In this document: positions 1-7,916 of the stretch, piece after piece
Numbering within the stretch: the stretch's first letter is position 1
Layout of the letters: each line of letters begins with the position of its first letter
Assembly (NCBI GenBank): GCA_002355495.1
Contig: AP017424.1
Coordinates: forward strand, 992,001 to 1,056,000
Direction of reading: 5' to 3'
Length of the DNA stretch: 64,000 bases
Origin: Streptomyces laurentii
GTDB taxonomy: Bacteria; Actinomycetota; Actinomycetes; Streptomycetales; Streptomycetaceae
Program-made: the position numbers and the translations under genes
Notes under the pieces: generated by a model
What the model was told of the DNA's origin: nothing
The model's input: only the letters and a program-made list of their open reading frames with translations
Databases searched by the model: none

Positions 1-132
1 GCGTACGGGCGAGGCGGTCCGCCGCGTGCGGCGCAACCCGAGGGAAGGCGGCGGACGAAGAACATCGCGTGGGTGCTCGCCGTGCTCGGGCCCGCCGCCG
101 TGATCACCGGAGTCGTGCAGCTCGTCGGGTAG
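1..132 (+). CDS. C-terminal end of a small membrane protein (partial)
   Basis: The frame is open from the first base of the window and ends at TAG 130-132, so only the last 43 codons are present. The visible part is a basic, Gly/Pro/Arg-rich stretch followed by a hydrophobic segment of about 20 residues (AWVLAVLGPAAVITGVVQLV) that runs to the C-terminus, consistent with a terminal membrane helix. Nothing identifies a family. It converges on the HEAT-repeat gene, with a strong hairpin between them. Confidence 0.55.
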   Translation, partial: AYGRGGPPRAAQPEGRRRTKNIAWVLAVLGPAAVITGVVQLVG

Positions 133-210
133 TGACCGCACGGAACACCAGGTCGGGGGCGGGCCCGTCCAGGGCCGCGCGAGGTGCCCGCTCCCCGAAC
201 GCCGGACACG

Positions 211-244
211 CGTACGGGGTGACCCCATGGGGCCACCCCGTACG
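211..244. terminator. Bidirectional hairpin terminator
   Basis: A perfect 11-bp stem (211-221 with 234-244) encloses the loop ACCCCATGGGGC. It lies between two convergent genes and has no U-tract, as is usual for Streptomyces. The loop is itself palindromic and recurs in the hairpin at 4601-4633. Confidence 0.75.
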
Positions 245-266
245 ACGGTCGCCGGTGTGCCGGCGC

Positions 267-1688
267 TCAGACCTGGAGGTCGAGATCCGGCCCGATGCGG
301 TTGCGGACCGCCGTCTGCACCTCGGCCTCCTCGGCCGGGTCGGCGGCGAGGCGGCGCAGGCGATCGGCCACGCGCGCGTCACCGGTCTCGGCGTGCAGCG
401 CGGCCAGTTCGCGGGTGGTCTCCTCGCAGTCCCACAGGCACTCGACGGCGAAGCCCGTCGCGAAGCTCGGGTCGGTGGCGGCCAGTGCCGTCGCCGTACG
501 GCCGCGCAGCTGGGAGGAGGCCGTCTCGCGATAGACGTGCCGCAGGACGGCCGCCGCGCAGACGATGCCGAGGCGTCCGGCGCCGTCCACGAGCGGATAG
601 AGCGCGGGCGCGTCGGGGCCCTGGGTACGCACGATCTCTCGCAGGGCGCCGAGGACGCGGGGGGAGTCCTGGGTGCCGCCGCGGCAGGCGAGCGTCCCGG
701 CCGCCGCGGCGCCGAGCGCGTCGGGGCGTCGGATCCACCGTCGCGCGCGGTCGACGGCCGCCTCGCCGGGCATCCGCCGGTACGCGGTGACGGCCGCGTC
801 GGCGACGGCGTGGGAACCGTCGTCGACGGCGCATTCGATGAGGTCGAGGACCCCGGGGTCCTGGGCCTCGGCGAGGTAGTGCAGCGCGGCGCGGCGGGCG
901 CCGTCGGGTCCTCCGGCGGCGGCGTCGAGGAGCGTGGCGCGGTCCTCGGGCGCGGCGACGGCGACCAGGCAGCGGGCGGCGGGCCCGCTCAGGTCCGTAC
1001 CCCGCTCGTGGCCCTCCTGGGCCCAGTCGAGGACGGCGCGCACGCTCCAGCCGGGGCGGGGCCCGGTGGGGCGCAGCTGCCGCTGCCAGCGGTCGAAGGA
1101 GCCCTGCTCGCGGGCGGCCCGGATGCGGGCGCCGACCGTCTCGCGCGGGTCTTCGGCCCACAGCCGCCAGGGGCGGGGCTCGTAGGCGTCGCGGACGGCG
1201 GCGGCGAGCGCGGCCTCGCCCTCCGGGGTGGCCGGGAAGCGGGCGAGGACGGGACCGGCGAGGGTCCGCAGGCCCGCGTCGTCGTCGCGCAGCGCGAGCT
1301 CGTCGAGGGCCCAGGCCCAGCTGGCCCCGCCGGCCGCGTAACGGCGCAGGAGCAGCAGCGCGTCGTGGCGCCCGTAGGAGGCGAGGTGCCCGAGGACGGC
1401 GAGCGCGAGCCCGGTCCGGGACTCCTCGGTGTCGAGCTGGTCCTCGACATCGAAGAGGTGCGCCTCGATCTCCTCCAGACCGCCGTGCAGGTCCAGGTAG
1501 AGCCGTGCGTAATAGAGCGAGCGGTTCTCGACCCGCCAGTCCTGGCGCGGGTCGCCGAGAACGCAGTGGTTCAGGGCCGCGAGGGCCTCGGCACGTGGTG
1601 CGGCGAGCGCGTGGAGGGTGCCGTCGCCGCGGCCCCTCTGCAGCAGACCGAGCAGAGTGCCGCTCGGCGCTATGACTGGATCGAACAT
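267..1688 (-). CDS. HEAT-repeat-containing protein
   Basis: This 473-residue cytoplasmic protein has no signal peptide or membrane segment. It is rich in Ala, Leu and Arg. From about residue 200 onward it shows repeated paired helices of HEAT/PBS-lyase type, for example the runs around ARRAALHYLAEAQDPGVLDL and SHAVADAAVTAYRRMPGEAA. Such alpha-solenoids usually mediate protein-protein contacts; no catalytic motif is visible. The ATG at 1688 has a GAGG-type ribosome site 8 nt upstream. The 241 nt upstream (1689-1929) contain no convincing gene. The function is unknown. The HEAT call rests on repeat pattern only. Confidence 0.7.
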   Translation of the reverse strand: MFDPVIAPSGTLLGLLQRGRGDGTLHALAAPRAEALAALNHCVLGDPRQDWRVENRSLYYARLYLDLHGGLEEIEAHLFDVEDQLDTEESRTGLALAVLGHLASYGRHDALLLLRRYAAGGASWAWALDELALRDDDAGLRTLAGPVLARFPATPEGEAALAAAVRDAYEPRPWRLWAEDPRETVGARIRAAREQGSFDRWQRQLRPTGPRPGWSVRAVLDWAQEGHERGTDLSGPAARCLVAVAAPEDRATLLDAAAGGPDGARRAALHYLAEAQDPGVLDLIECAVDDGSHAVADAAVTAYRRMPGEAAVDRARRWIRRPDALGAAAAGTLACRGGTQDSPRVLGALREIVRTQGPDAPALYPLVDGAGRLGIVCAAAVLRHVYRETASSQLRGRTATALAATDPSFATGFAVECLWDCEETTRELAALHAETGDARVADRLRRLAADPAEEAEVQTAVRNRIGPDLDLQV

Positions 1689-1929
1689 GGAAGACGCCTC
1701 ATATCAAGCTGTCGACACGACCGGGGGGAATCCGTGATGAACCGGGACAGGCTGTTCGCCTAGGCCGCGCGGCAACATGTCGGGCCGTCCGTCGTCCTGT
1801 GCTTGTCAGTGACCATCTTCCTCTGCCTCTCGTCGGTGGCCCCCTGCGGGCCCGACGTCATGATGACCCACCCATTTCGCCACCGCGACCACATTTACCG
1901 CGCCGTCTCACCTGGGGTTCAACCGTCGT

Positions 1930-2328
1930 TCACCGGGATCCGAAGAGTTCCAGGAGTTCGATCTTGCCGAACATCCGTGCGGTATCGAGGGCGGACGGAG
2001 TCCCGGATTCCGGATTCGCCCCGCCGGCGAGGAGCGCGCGGACGACGGCGTCCTCCCCCTTGAAGACGGCGCCGGCGAGCGGGGTCTGACCGCGGTCGTC
2101 GGCCCGGTCGGCGTCGGCACCGCGGGCCGGCAGCACGGCGACGGCCTCCGCGTGCCCGTGGTAGGCGGCGAGCACGACGAGGGAGTCGCCCCGGCCGTTG
2201 GTGAGATCGGCCGGGACGCCCGCGTCGAGACAGGCGGCCAGGGTCGTCGCGTCCCCCACGCGCGCGAGGTCGAAGACCTGGGAGGCCAGTTCGACGACCT
2301 CGGGGTCCGGGGTCTCGTACCCGCTCAT
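1930..2328 (-). CDS. Ankyrin-repeat protein
   Basis: A 132-residue protein made almost entirely of ankyrin repeats. Typical signatures are GDATTLAACLDAGVPADLTN, GDSLVVLAAYHGHAEAVAVL and GQTPLAGAVFKGEDAVVRAL, giving three to four repeats. It is a probable cytoplasmic protein-binding module. Short free-standing ankyrin proteins of this kind are common in Streptomyces. The ATG at 2328 is preceded by AAGGG at a suitable distance. It lies upstream of and co-directional with the HEAT-repeat gene 241 nt away, so the two solenoid proteins may or may not be co-transcribed. Confidence 0.8.
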   Translation of the reverse strand: MSGYETPDPEVVELASQVFDLARVGDATTLAACLDAGVPADLTNGRGDSLVVLAAYHGHAEAVAVLPARGADADRADDRGQTPLAGAVFKGEDAVVRALLAGGANPESGTPSALDTARMFGKIELLELFGSR

Positions 2329-2520
2329 CGTTCACAACCCTTCCTGCTCGGCCCGCGCACGGCAGGCGCGGCCGTACGAGTGAACCGACAGGGTACTGCC
2401 CGCCGGGCGACCCGAGGCGGCATGTGCACGGCAAGGATCACTCCGGACCCGCCGGGAACCCGCCCCTACCTCATCCGGCGCGTTCCGCCACCGCAGGAGG
2501 CCGTCCCGTGCGCCGGGCCG

Positions 2521-2541
2521 GTGAAATCGCGAGCGATTCAC
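2521..2541. promoter_or_regulatory. Imperfect inverted repeat, possible operator
   Basis: GTGAA-A-TCG-CGAG-CGA-TTCAC forms an inverted repeat with one bulged A, 85 nt before the small SpdD-like gene. It is the only clear symmetry in the 297-nt gap 2329-2625. A regulatory role for the spdD/traB-like pair is inference. Confidence 0.35.
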
Positions 2542-2625
2542 CCATTGGCACCTTTAGTCACATAGATACTTCCCGTGAACCTGGAAGGACTGATGGTGAC
2601 TGTCCCCTCAACCAGGAGAAACCTC

Positions 2626-2820
2626 ATGATCCTGTCCATCTCGGGCGTGGTCCTGCTCGGCATCATCTGCTTCCTGTTCTTCAAGAAGGACGGGCTCAAG
2701 GCGTCCCACGCCTTCGTCTGCTCGCTCTTCGGCTTCTACCTCGCGGGCACCGCGATCGCCCCGAGCATCACGGCCGGCGGCCAGAGCCTCGCGAGCCTCC
2801 TGGGCGGCATCAAGTTCTGA
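2626..2820 (+). CDS. Small SpdD-like membrane protein
   Basis: A 64-residue protein with two hydrophobic segments (residues about 2-19 and 27-45), so probably a small inner-membrane protein. The ATG at 2626 is chosen because AGGAG (2614-2618) sits 7 nt upstream; an in-frame ATG 51 nt earlier lacks a ribosome site. Size, two-helix layout and position directly before a TraB/FtsK-like gene resemble the Spd (spread) proteins encoded beside tra genes on Streptomyces conjugative plasmids, and chromosomal copies of this pair are known in the genus. The Spd assignment is inference from context. Confidence 0.65.
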   Translation: MILSISGVVLLGIICFLFFKKDGLKASHAFVCSLFGFYLAGTAIAPSITAGGQSLASLLGGIKF

Positions 2821-2918
2821 CGCCGCCCCTCCCGTCCCCACCCTCCACGTCCCCTCGCCCCTCTCGCCCCTCTCGTCCCCCGCGTCCCTCTCGCCCCCTC
2901 GCATTCCAGGAGTACGAC

Positions 2919-4571
2919 GTGTCCCGGCGACCACTTCCCCGCATCCTGAGCAGCGGCAGCGACCGGATCGCCCGCAGCCGAGAGCTCGCGCGCACGGCCG
3001 CCGACGGCGCCACCGACGTGCTCCAACCGCTGATCACCGTCTCGCGCGGACTGCGGAAACTGGCCGCCGCCGCCCGCGCCCGGTGGGCCGCGACACCCAA
3101 GGAACGGCGCGGTCCCACGCTGCTCGTGGCCGCGGCCTGCCTCCTGGTCGTCGCCTTCCTGCCGTACGGGCCGCTGCTCGCGCTCGCCGCGCTGATGGCC
3201 GCGGCCGCCTGGCAGGGCCGGGAACGCCCGGTGGCGCGGACCGGCCCCGACCCGGCCGAGTCCACCCGGCTCCAGGGGCTCTACGAGGCCCTGGTGCCGT
3301 ATCTGTCGCTCCCCGAGGACCCCGCGCCGCTCTACGCCCACGGCGGCGACTGGACCGCCGTCTTCGCGGACCAGGCCTTCGACGAGGACGGCCGGCTCAC
3401 CCGGCTGCGCCTCGCCTACCCCCCGTACTTCATGGACGGCGAACCCGCCGCACGCGCGCGCGTGGAGCAGGTGCTGCACGCCAAGTCGGGGCGGGGCCGC
3501 GAGTACCTCTTCGACTGGGACGAGGAGGGCAACCGGCTCACGCTGCGGGTGCTGCCCGCCCTGCCCACCACCATCGCCGCCCAGCGGTTCGTCACCGTCC
3601 CGGGCGAGACGGTGCTCGGCTTCACCGACGCCGACGCCGTCCAGCGGACCGTACCCGTGCGCGCCGGGGACGGGGCAGCGGACGCCCCGGCCGTGGTCTG
3701 GCGCACCGGCCCTCACTCCACCGAGCCGCACCTGCTGGCGATCGGCCGCCCCGGCGGCGGCACCACGACCCTGCTGCGCTCGATCGCGCTCCAGGCCCTG
3801 GCCCACGGCGACGTCCTCGTGATCGACGGCGACGGGACGGGCGGGTACGCGTGCCTGACCGGCCGGGACGGGGTCCTCGCCGTCGAGTGCGGGCTCGCCG
3901 GCGCGCTGGCCAGCCTGGAATGGGCCGCGCACGAGACCGAGCGGCGGCTCCTGGTCGCGAACCAGGCCCGGCAGGCCGGATACCCGGCCCCCTCGGACAC
4001 CCGCCGCCCGCTGTGGATCCTGCTCGACCGGCCCGGCGCGCTCGGCGCCCTCGCCGCCGCGGCCGGCCGCCCCGACCCGCAGGAGCTGCTCGACGTGCCC
4101 CTGCGGCACGGACGCGCCGCGCAGGTCACGGTGGTGGTGGCGGAGCAGTACGACAGCGCGGACACGCTGTGCGAGACGGTACGGAGTCAGACCCGGGCGC
4201 GGATCGCGCTCGGGCCGGCCGCGCCGGAGCAGATCGCCGCCGTTCTGGGGGCACCCCCGCACACCACCCCGGTCGCGCATATGCCACCCGGTCGGGGATA
4301 TGCCCGCCTGGGCACCGGCCCCGTCGTCCGCCTGCAGGTGCCCGCGACCCCCGACCCGTACGACGACGCGACCAGCGAGGCGCACTGCCAGGCGGTCCTG
4401 GAACTGCTGCCGCCGCGCCGGAACGAGCCGGCCGGACCGGACACGGCGGCCGCGCCGATGGTGGTGGCGCCGGGACCGTCACCCGAGCCCGACCTGGATC
4501 TGGACGCGGACACCGCGCCGACCCTGCGCAAGACGCCCGGCCTCCCCTCACCGGTCCCGGCGGAAGGCTGA
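2919..4571 (+). CDS. TraB/FtsK-like membrane-anchored ATPase with degenerate Walker A
   Basis: A 550-residue protein starting at GTG 2919 (ribosome site CAGGAGT just upstream). The basic N-terminus is followed by one or two membrane segments at about residues 67-98, then a cytoplasmic P-loop-type domain. The region that should be Walker A reads GRPGGGTTT at 276-284, so Thr282 stands where the invariant Lys of GxxxxGK[ST] belongs. A Walker-B-like stretch, VLVIDGDG, follows, and a second hydrophobic beta strand ends in WILLD. The C-terminal 50 residues are acidic and Pro-rich. The family moves double-stranded DNA at division (FtsK) or in plasmid transfer (TraB). Without the lysine, ATP hydrolysis is doubtful. 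It follows the SpdD-like gene by 98 nt in the same direction. Confidence 0.7.
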   Translation: MSRRPLPRILSSGSDRIARSRELARTAADGATDVLQPLITVSRGLRKLAAAARARWAATPKERRGPTLLVAAACLLVVAFLPYGPLLALAALMAAAAWQGRERPVARTGPDPAESTRLQGLYEALVPYLSLPEDPAPLYAHGGDWTAVFADQAFDEDGRLTRLRLAYPPYFMDGEPAARARVEQVLHAKSGRGREYLFDWDEEGNRLTLRVLPALPTTIAAQRFVTVPGETVLGFTDADAVQRTVPVRAGDGAADAPAVVWRTGPHSTEPHLLAIGRPGGGTTTLLRSIALQALAHGDVLVIDGDGTGGYACLTGRDGVLAVECGLAGALASLEWAAHETERRLLVANQARQAGYPAPSDTRRPLWILLDRPGALGALAAAAGRPDPQELLDVPLRHGRAAQVTVVVAEQYDSADTLCETVRSQTRARIALGPAAPEQIAAVLGAPPHTTPVAHMPPGRGYARLGTGPVVRLQVPATPDPYDDATSEAHCQAVLELLPPRRNEPAGPDTAAAPMVVAPGPSPEPDLDLDADTAPTLRKTPGLPSPVPAEG

Positions 4572-4600
4572 ACCCGGCACCCGGCACCCGGCCGAGACCA

Positions 4601-4633
4601 CGGCGGCGGTGACCCCATGGGGCACCGCCGCCG
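4601..4633. terminator. Bidirectional hairpin terminator
   Basis: A perfect 11-bp stem (4601-4611 with 4623-4633) encloses ACCCCATGGGG. It separates the convergent TraB-like and MocR genes. The loop is the same palindrome found in the hairpin at 211-244 although the stems differ. Confidence 0.8.
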
Positions 4634-4652
4634 TACGTTTCCCAGGCCACTC

Positions 4653-6152
4653 CTAGGCCACGAACGACCGGGGCGACTCCACCCCCGCGCCACCACCGGA
4701 GCCCACCAGCCGGGCCGCGGCGGCCAGCCGGGCGGCCGCCTCCTCGGCGACCGGGCCCGCGACGGTGAACGGAAGCCGCACATACCCCTCGAAGGCGCCG
4801 TCCACGCCGAAGCGCGGCCCGGAGGGGACCCGGATGCCGACCCGCTCACCGACCTCGGCGAGCCGCGAACCGGACAGCCCGCCGGTGCGTACCCACAGCG
4901 TGAGCCCGCCGCTCGGCACCTCGAACTCCCACTCCGGGAGCTCGGCGCGGACGGCGGACACCAGCGCGTCACGGTTCTCGCGGGCCTGGTCGCGACGCAG
5001 GGCCACGGCCTCCTGCCAGCCGCCCGTGCGCATCAGCCAGTTGACGCCCAGCTGTTCCAGGACGGGCGTGCCGAGGTCGGCATAGGCGCGGGCGGCGACC
5101 AGGGACCGGATGACGTCGGGCGAGGCCCGTACCCAGCCGATCCGCATGCCCGCCCAGAAGGCCTTGCTCGCCGAGCCGACGGTCAGCACGGTGGCGCCGG
5201 CCGGGTCGAAGGCGCAGACCCGGCGGGGCATGTCCATGCCCTCGTCCAGGTGCAGCTCGACCATCGTCTCGTCGACCACCAGCACGGTGCCGGCGGAGCG
5301 GGCGGCCTCCACGAGCTGCCGGCGCTGGTCCTCGTCGGCGAGGGCGCCGGTGGGGTTGTGGAAGTCGGCGACGACGTACGCGAGGCGGGGCGCGGCATCG
5401 CGCAGCACCTGACGCCAGCGGGGCAGGTCCCAGCCGCCGAGGCCCTCGGTCATGGCGACGGGCACCAGCCGGGCGCCGGTCTCGCGCATGAGCTGGAGGA
5501 TGTTGGCATAGGACGGGGACTCGACGGCGATCCGCTCGCCGCGGCCCGCGAAGAGATGGCAGATCGCGTCCATGGCGCCCATGGCACCGGTGGTGACCAT
5601 GATCTGTTCGGGCATGGTGGGGATGCCGCGCTCGGTGTAGCGGTCGGCGAGCATCTGGCGCAGCGCGGGGAGTCCGGCCGGGTAGTCGCCGTGGGTGTGG
5701 GCGTACGGCGGCAGCTCCTCCAGGGCACCCTGGATGGCGCGGGTGAGCCAGGGTTCGGGCGCGGGCAGCGCGGCGCAGCCGAGGTCGATCATGGAGCCGA
5801 GGGACTCGGGAGGCAGCGGTTCGAGGCCCCGGGCGGGCAGCGGGTTGCCGGCCGGCACGGCGGTCCAGCTGCCGGCGCCGCGCCGGGACTCCAGGAAGCC
5901 CTCGGTGCGCAGCGCCTCGTAGGCGGCGGCGACCGTGGTGCGGCTGACGGAGAGGGCGACGGCGAGTTCGCGTTCGGCGGGCAGCCGGGCGGCGACCGGG
6001 ACGCGGCCCTCCAGGACGAGCAGCCGGACGCCGTCGGCGAGGGCGCGGTAGGCGGGCGGCTTGCGGGCACCGGGCACGGCGGGCCGGGCCTGCTGGGCCT
6101 GGAGCTGCCGGGCGAGCTGAGCCGGCCCCACAGCCGAAGTCCACTGGGCCAT
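4653..6152 (-). CDS. MocR-family (GntR-HTH/aminotransferase) regulator, YczR type
   Basis: A 499-residue fusion of an N-terminal GntR-type winged helix (about 30-105, with LPAERELAVALSVSRTTVAAAY) and a fold-type-I aminotransferase-like domain (about 150-470). The PLP lysine is visible in VGSASKAFWAG (K330), and the Asn-Pro of NPTG is present. MocR proteins use PLP or an amine as effector, normally without transaminase activity. The ATG at 6152 is chosen over an ATG 26 codons upstream because homologous proteins begin near MAQWTS and GGTGGA lies upstream. It is divergent from a YczE-type membrane gene; this regulator/target pairing is known in Actinobacteria and Firmicutes as YczR/YczE. Three AGTCCAC boxes lie in and around the intergenic region. 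Confidence 0.85.
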   Translation of the reverse strand: MAQWTSAVGPAQLARQLQAQQARPAVPGARKPPAYRALADGVRLLVLEGRVPVAARLPAERELAVALSVSRTTVAAAYEALRTEGFLESRRGAGSWTAVPAGNPLPARGLEPLPPESLGSMIDLGCAALPAPEPWLTRAIQGALEELPPYAHTHGDYPAGLPALRQMLADRYTERGIPTMPEQIMVTTGAMGAMDAICHLFAGRGERIAVESPSYANILQLMRETGARLVPVAMTEGLGGWDLPRWRQVLRDAAPRLAYVVADFHNPTGALADEDQRRQLVEAARSAGTVLVVDETMVELHLDEGMDMPRRVCAFDPAGATVLTVGSASKAFWAGMRIGWVRASPDVIRSLVAARAYADLGTPVLEQLGVNWLMRTGGWQEAVALRRDQARENRDALVSAVRAELPEWEFEVPSGGLTLWVRTGGLSGSRLAEVGERVGIRVPSGPRFGVDGAFEGYVRLPFTVAGPVAEEAAARLAAAARLVGSGGGAGVESPRSFVA

Positions 6153-6230
6153 GGAAATCAGTCCACCTTCCGCGAATTGGCCATGGTTGACGCATGGCCT
6201 CCCGCCACAGAGTGGCATGAGCCAGTCCAC
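6138..6230. promoter_or_regulatory. MocR operator region with three direct AGTCCAC boxes
   Basis: AGTCCAC occurs at 6138-6144, 6160-6166 and 6224-6230, all in the same orientation (GTGGACT on the other strand). This resembles the AGTGG(A/T)CTA-like direct repeats bound by MocR/PdxR regulators. An additional inverted pair, GGCCATG 6179-6185 and CATGGCC 6193-6199, lies between them. Binding by the adjacent MocR protein is inference. Confidence 0.6.
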
Positions 6231-6264
6231 TCACACCACCCAGGTCATCCCAGGGGGCAGTCCC

Positions 6265-6993
6265 TTGTCCATAGCCACCGGCCTCCGCGGCCGCCATATC
6301 CCCCGCAGGCTCGTCCAGCTGTACGCCGGTCTCGGCCTGTACGGCGTCAGCTCGGCGCTGCTCGTGCGCGGCGGGCTCGGCCTGGAGCCCTGGGGCGTGC
6401 TGCACCAGGGCCTCGCCCGGCTGACCGGGCTGAGCATCGGGGTCGTCTCGATCATCGTCGGGGCGGTCGTGCTGCTCCTGTGGATCCCGATGCGGCAGCG
6501 GCCGGGCCTGGGCACGGTCTCCAACGTCTTCGTCATCGGCCTGGCCATGGACGGGACCCTGGCCCTCACCCCGGAGACGGACGGCTGGGTGGCCGGGATC
6601 ACCCTGATGCTGCTCGGCATCGTCCTCAACGGCGCGGCCACCGGCCTGTACATCGCGGCCCGCTTCGGACCCGGCCCGCGCGACGGCCTGATGACCGGGC
6701 TGCACCAGCGGACCGGGCGGTCGATCCGGCTGGTGCGGACGGCGATCGAGGTGGCGGTGGTCGCCACCGGCTTCCTCCTCGGCGGCTCGGTCGGGGTCGG
6801 CACGGTGCTGTACGCGCTGGCGATCGGCCCGCTCGCGCAGCTCTTCCTGCGCCTGTTCGCGATCGCCGAGCGCGACGCCGCGTCCGGGCCGGCATCCGGG
6901 CCCGTGGCCGCGTCCGGGACCCTGGCCGCGTCCGGGACCCTGGCCGGCCCGGCGGGCGCGGCCGCCGAAGCCGCGGGCGTGCCCACCGCCTGA
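6265..6993 (+). CDS. YczE/YitT-family membrane protein
   Basis: About 242 residues with five or so membrane helices, beginning RRLVQLYAGLGLYGVSSALL, the usual YczE N-terminal pattern, and a conserved LGLEPWGVLHQGLA segment. YczE proteins are integral membrane proteins of uncertain function, suspected transporters controlled by YczR. I place the start at TTG 6265 because AGGGGG lies 7 nt upstream and the protein then begins just before the conserved part. ATG 6217 is an in-frame alternative without a good ribosome site, which would put one MocR box inside the coding region. The C-terminal tail is low complexity, with a duplicated AASGTLAASGTLAG encoded by a short tandem repeat at about 6905-6945. 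Confidence 0.75.
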   Translation: MSIATGLRGRHIPRRLVQLYAGLGLYGVSSALLVRGGLGLEPWGVLHQGLARLTGLSIGVVSIIVGAVVLLLWIPMRQRPGLGTVSNVFVIGLAMDGTLALTPETDGWVAGITLMLLGIVLNGAATGLYIAARFGPGPRDGLMTGLHQRTGRSIRLVRTAIEVAVVATGFLLGGSVGVGTVLYALAIGPLAQLFLRLFAIAERDAASGPASGPVAASGTLAASGTLAGPAGAAAEAAGVPTA

Positions 6994-7087
6994 CCCGCCG
7001 CCCGAGACGGCGCCCGCCCCGGGCCGGGCGCGCCGCCCGATCCGCCGCCCGTTCCGGCCCGGTCACCTCGGCGACACCGGAGCGGGC

Positions 7088-7100
7088 CATACTGCGGCGG
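7088..7100 (+). promoter_or_regulatory. Possible -10 element of a leaderless transcript
   Basis: CATACT at 7088-7093 ends 6 nt before the GTG start at 7100, and no ribosome site precedes that start. This arrangement fits leaderless mRNA, which is common in Streptomyces. No clear -35 is present. Confidence 0.35.
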
Positions 7101-7864
7101 TGACTCGCGAACGCCATCCCTTCCTCGACCACCCGGCGCCCCTCCCCTTCGCCCACCGCGGCGGCACGGCGGACGGCCTCGAGAACACGGCGGCCGCCTT
7201 CCGGCGCGCCGCCGCGGCCGGTTACCGCTACTTCGAGACGGATGTGCACACCACCTCCGACGGCCGTCTGGTGGCCTTCCACGACGCGACCCTGGACCGG
7301 GTCACGGACGCCGGGGGCAAGATCCGTGATCTGCCCTGGTCGGCGGTCCGGCAGGCCCGGGTGGCGGGCCGGGAGCCGCTGCCGCTCTTCGCGGACCTGC
7401 TGGAGGAGTTCCCGGAGGCGCGCTGGAACGTGGACCTCAAGACCGAATCGGCGCTGGCCCCGCTCCTGGACCTGATCCGCGCGGCGGACGCCTGGGACCG
7501 GGTGTGTGTGAGTTCGTTCACGGAGGCCCGGGTGGCGCGGGCGCAGCGGCTCGCCGGGCCGCGGCTGGCCACCTCGTACGGCGTGACGGGCGTCCTCGGC
7601 CTGCGGCTGCGCTCGCTCGGCATACCCGCGGCACTGCGGGCCGGGGCGGTCGCCGCCCAGGTGCCGGAGCGGCAGGCGGGCGTCCCGGTGGTGGACCGCC
7701 GGTTCGTGCGCACCGCCCACGCGCGCGGGATCCAGGTGCACGTGTGGACGGTGAACGAACCGGAGCGGATGCACGCCCTCCTGGATCTTGGCGTGGACGG
7801 CATCATGACCGATCATCTTCAGACGTTGCGCGAGGTCCTGACCGACCGGGGTCTGTGGATCTGA
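7100..7864 (+). CDS. Glycerophosphodiester phosphodiesterase
   Basis: A 254-residue GDPD-family TIM-barrel enzyme that hydrolyses glycerophosphodiesters to glycerol-3-phosphate and an alcohol. The catalytic HR pair is in FAHRGG (about residue 20), followed by LENT and the metal-binding FETDVH, then VAFHD, and the late VHVWTVNEPERM and DGIMTDH motifs. No signal peptide is seen, so it is probably cytoplasmic, acting on lipid-derived diesters. The start is GTG 7100, apparently leaderless. A TTG-started transporter gene follows 52 nt downstream in the same direction. Confidence 0.9.
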   Translation: MTRERHPFLDHPAPLPFAHRGGTADGLENTAAAFRRAAAAGYRYFETDVHTTSDGRLVAFHDATLDRVTDAGGKIRDLPWSAVRQARVAGREPLPLFADLLEEFPEARWNVDLKTESALAPLLDLIRAADAWDRVCVSSFTEARVARAQRLAGPRLATSYGVTGVLGLRLRSLGIPAALRAGAVAAQVPERQAGVPVVDRRFVRTAHARGIQVHVWTVNEPERMHALLDLGVDGIMTDHLQTLREVLTDRGLWI

Positions 7865-7916
7865 GCACACGGAATTCCGCCACAGGAGCCACGGGGACGA
7901 GCGAGGGGGCGCGGCC

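Noticed and set aside
69-1763. Long plus-strand open frame over the HEAT-repeat gene
   Set aside because: It is the high-GC shadow of the minus-strand gene: composition is Gly/Ala/Arg-rich without domain signatures, while the minus frame shows regular helical repeats and a proper start.
2626-4571. Integrated conjugative element
   Set aside because: The SpdD/TraB-like pair is present, but there is no integrase, excisionase, replication gene or tRNA attachment site in the window.
6217-6264. ATG 6217 as the yczE start
   Set aside because: It lacks a ribosome site and would place an operator-like box in the coding region; TTG 6265 has AGGGGG at ideal spacing. Kept as an alternative only.
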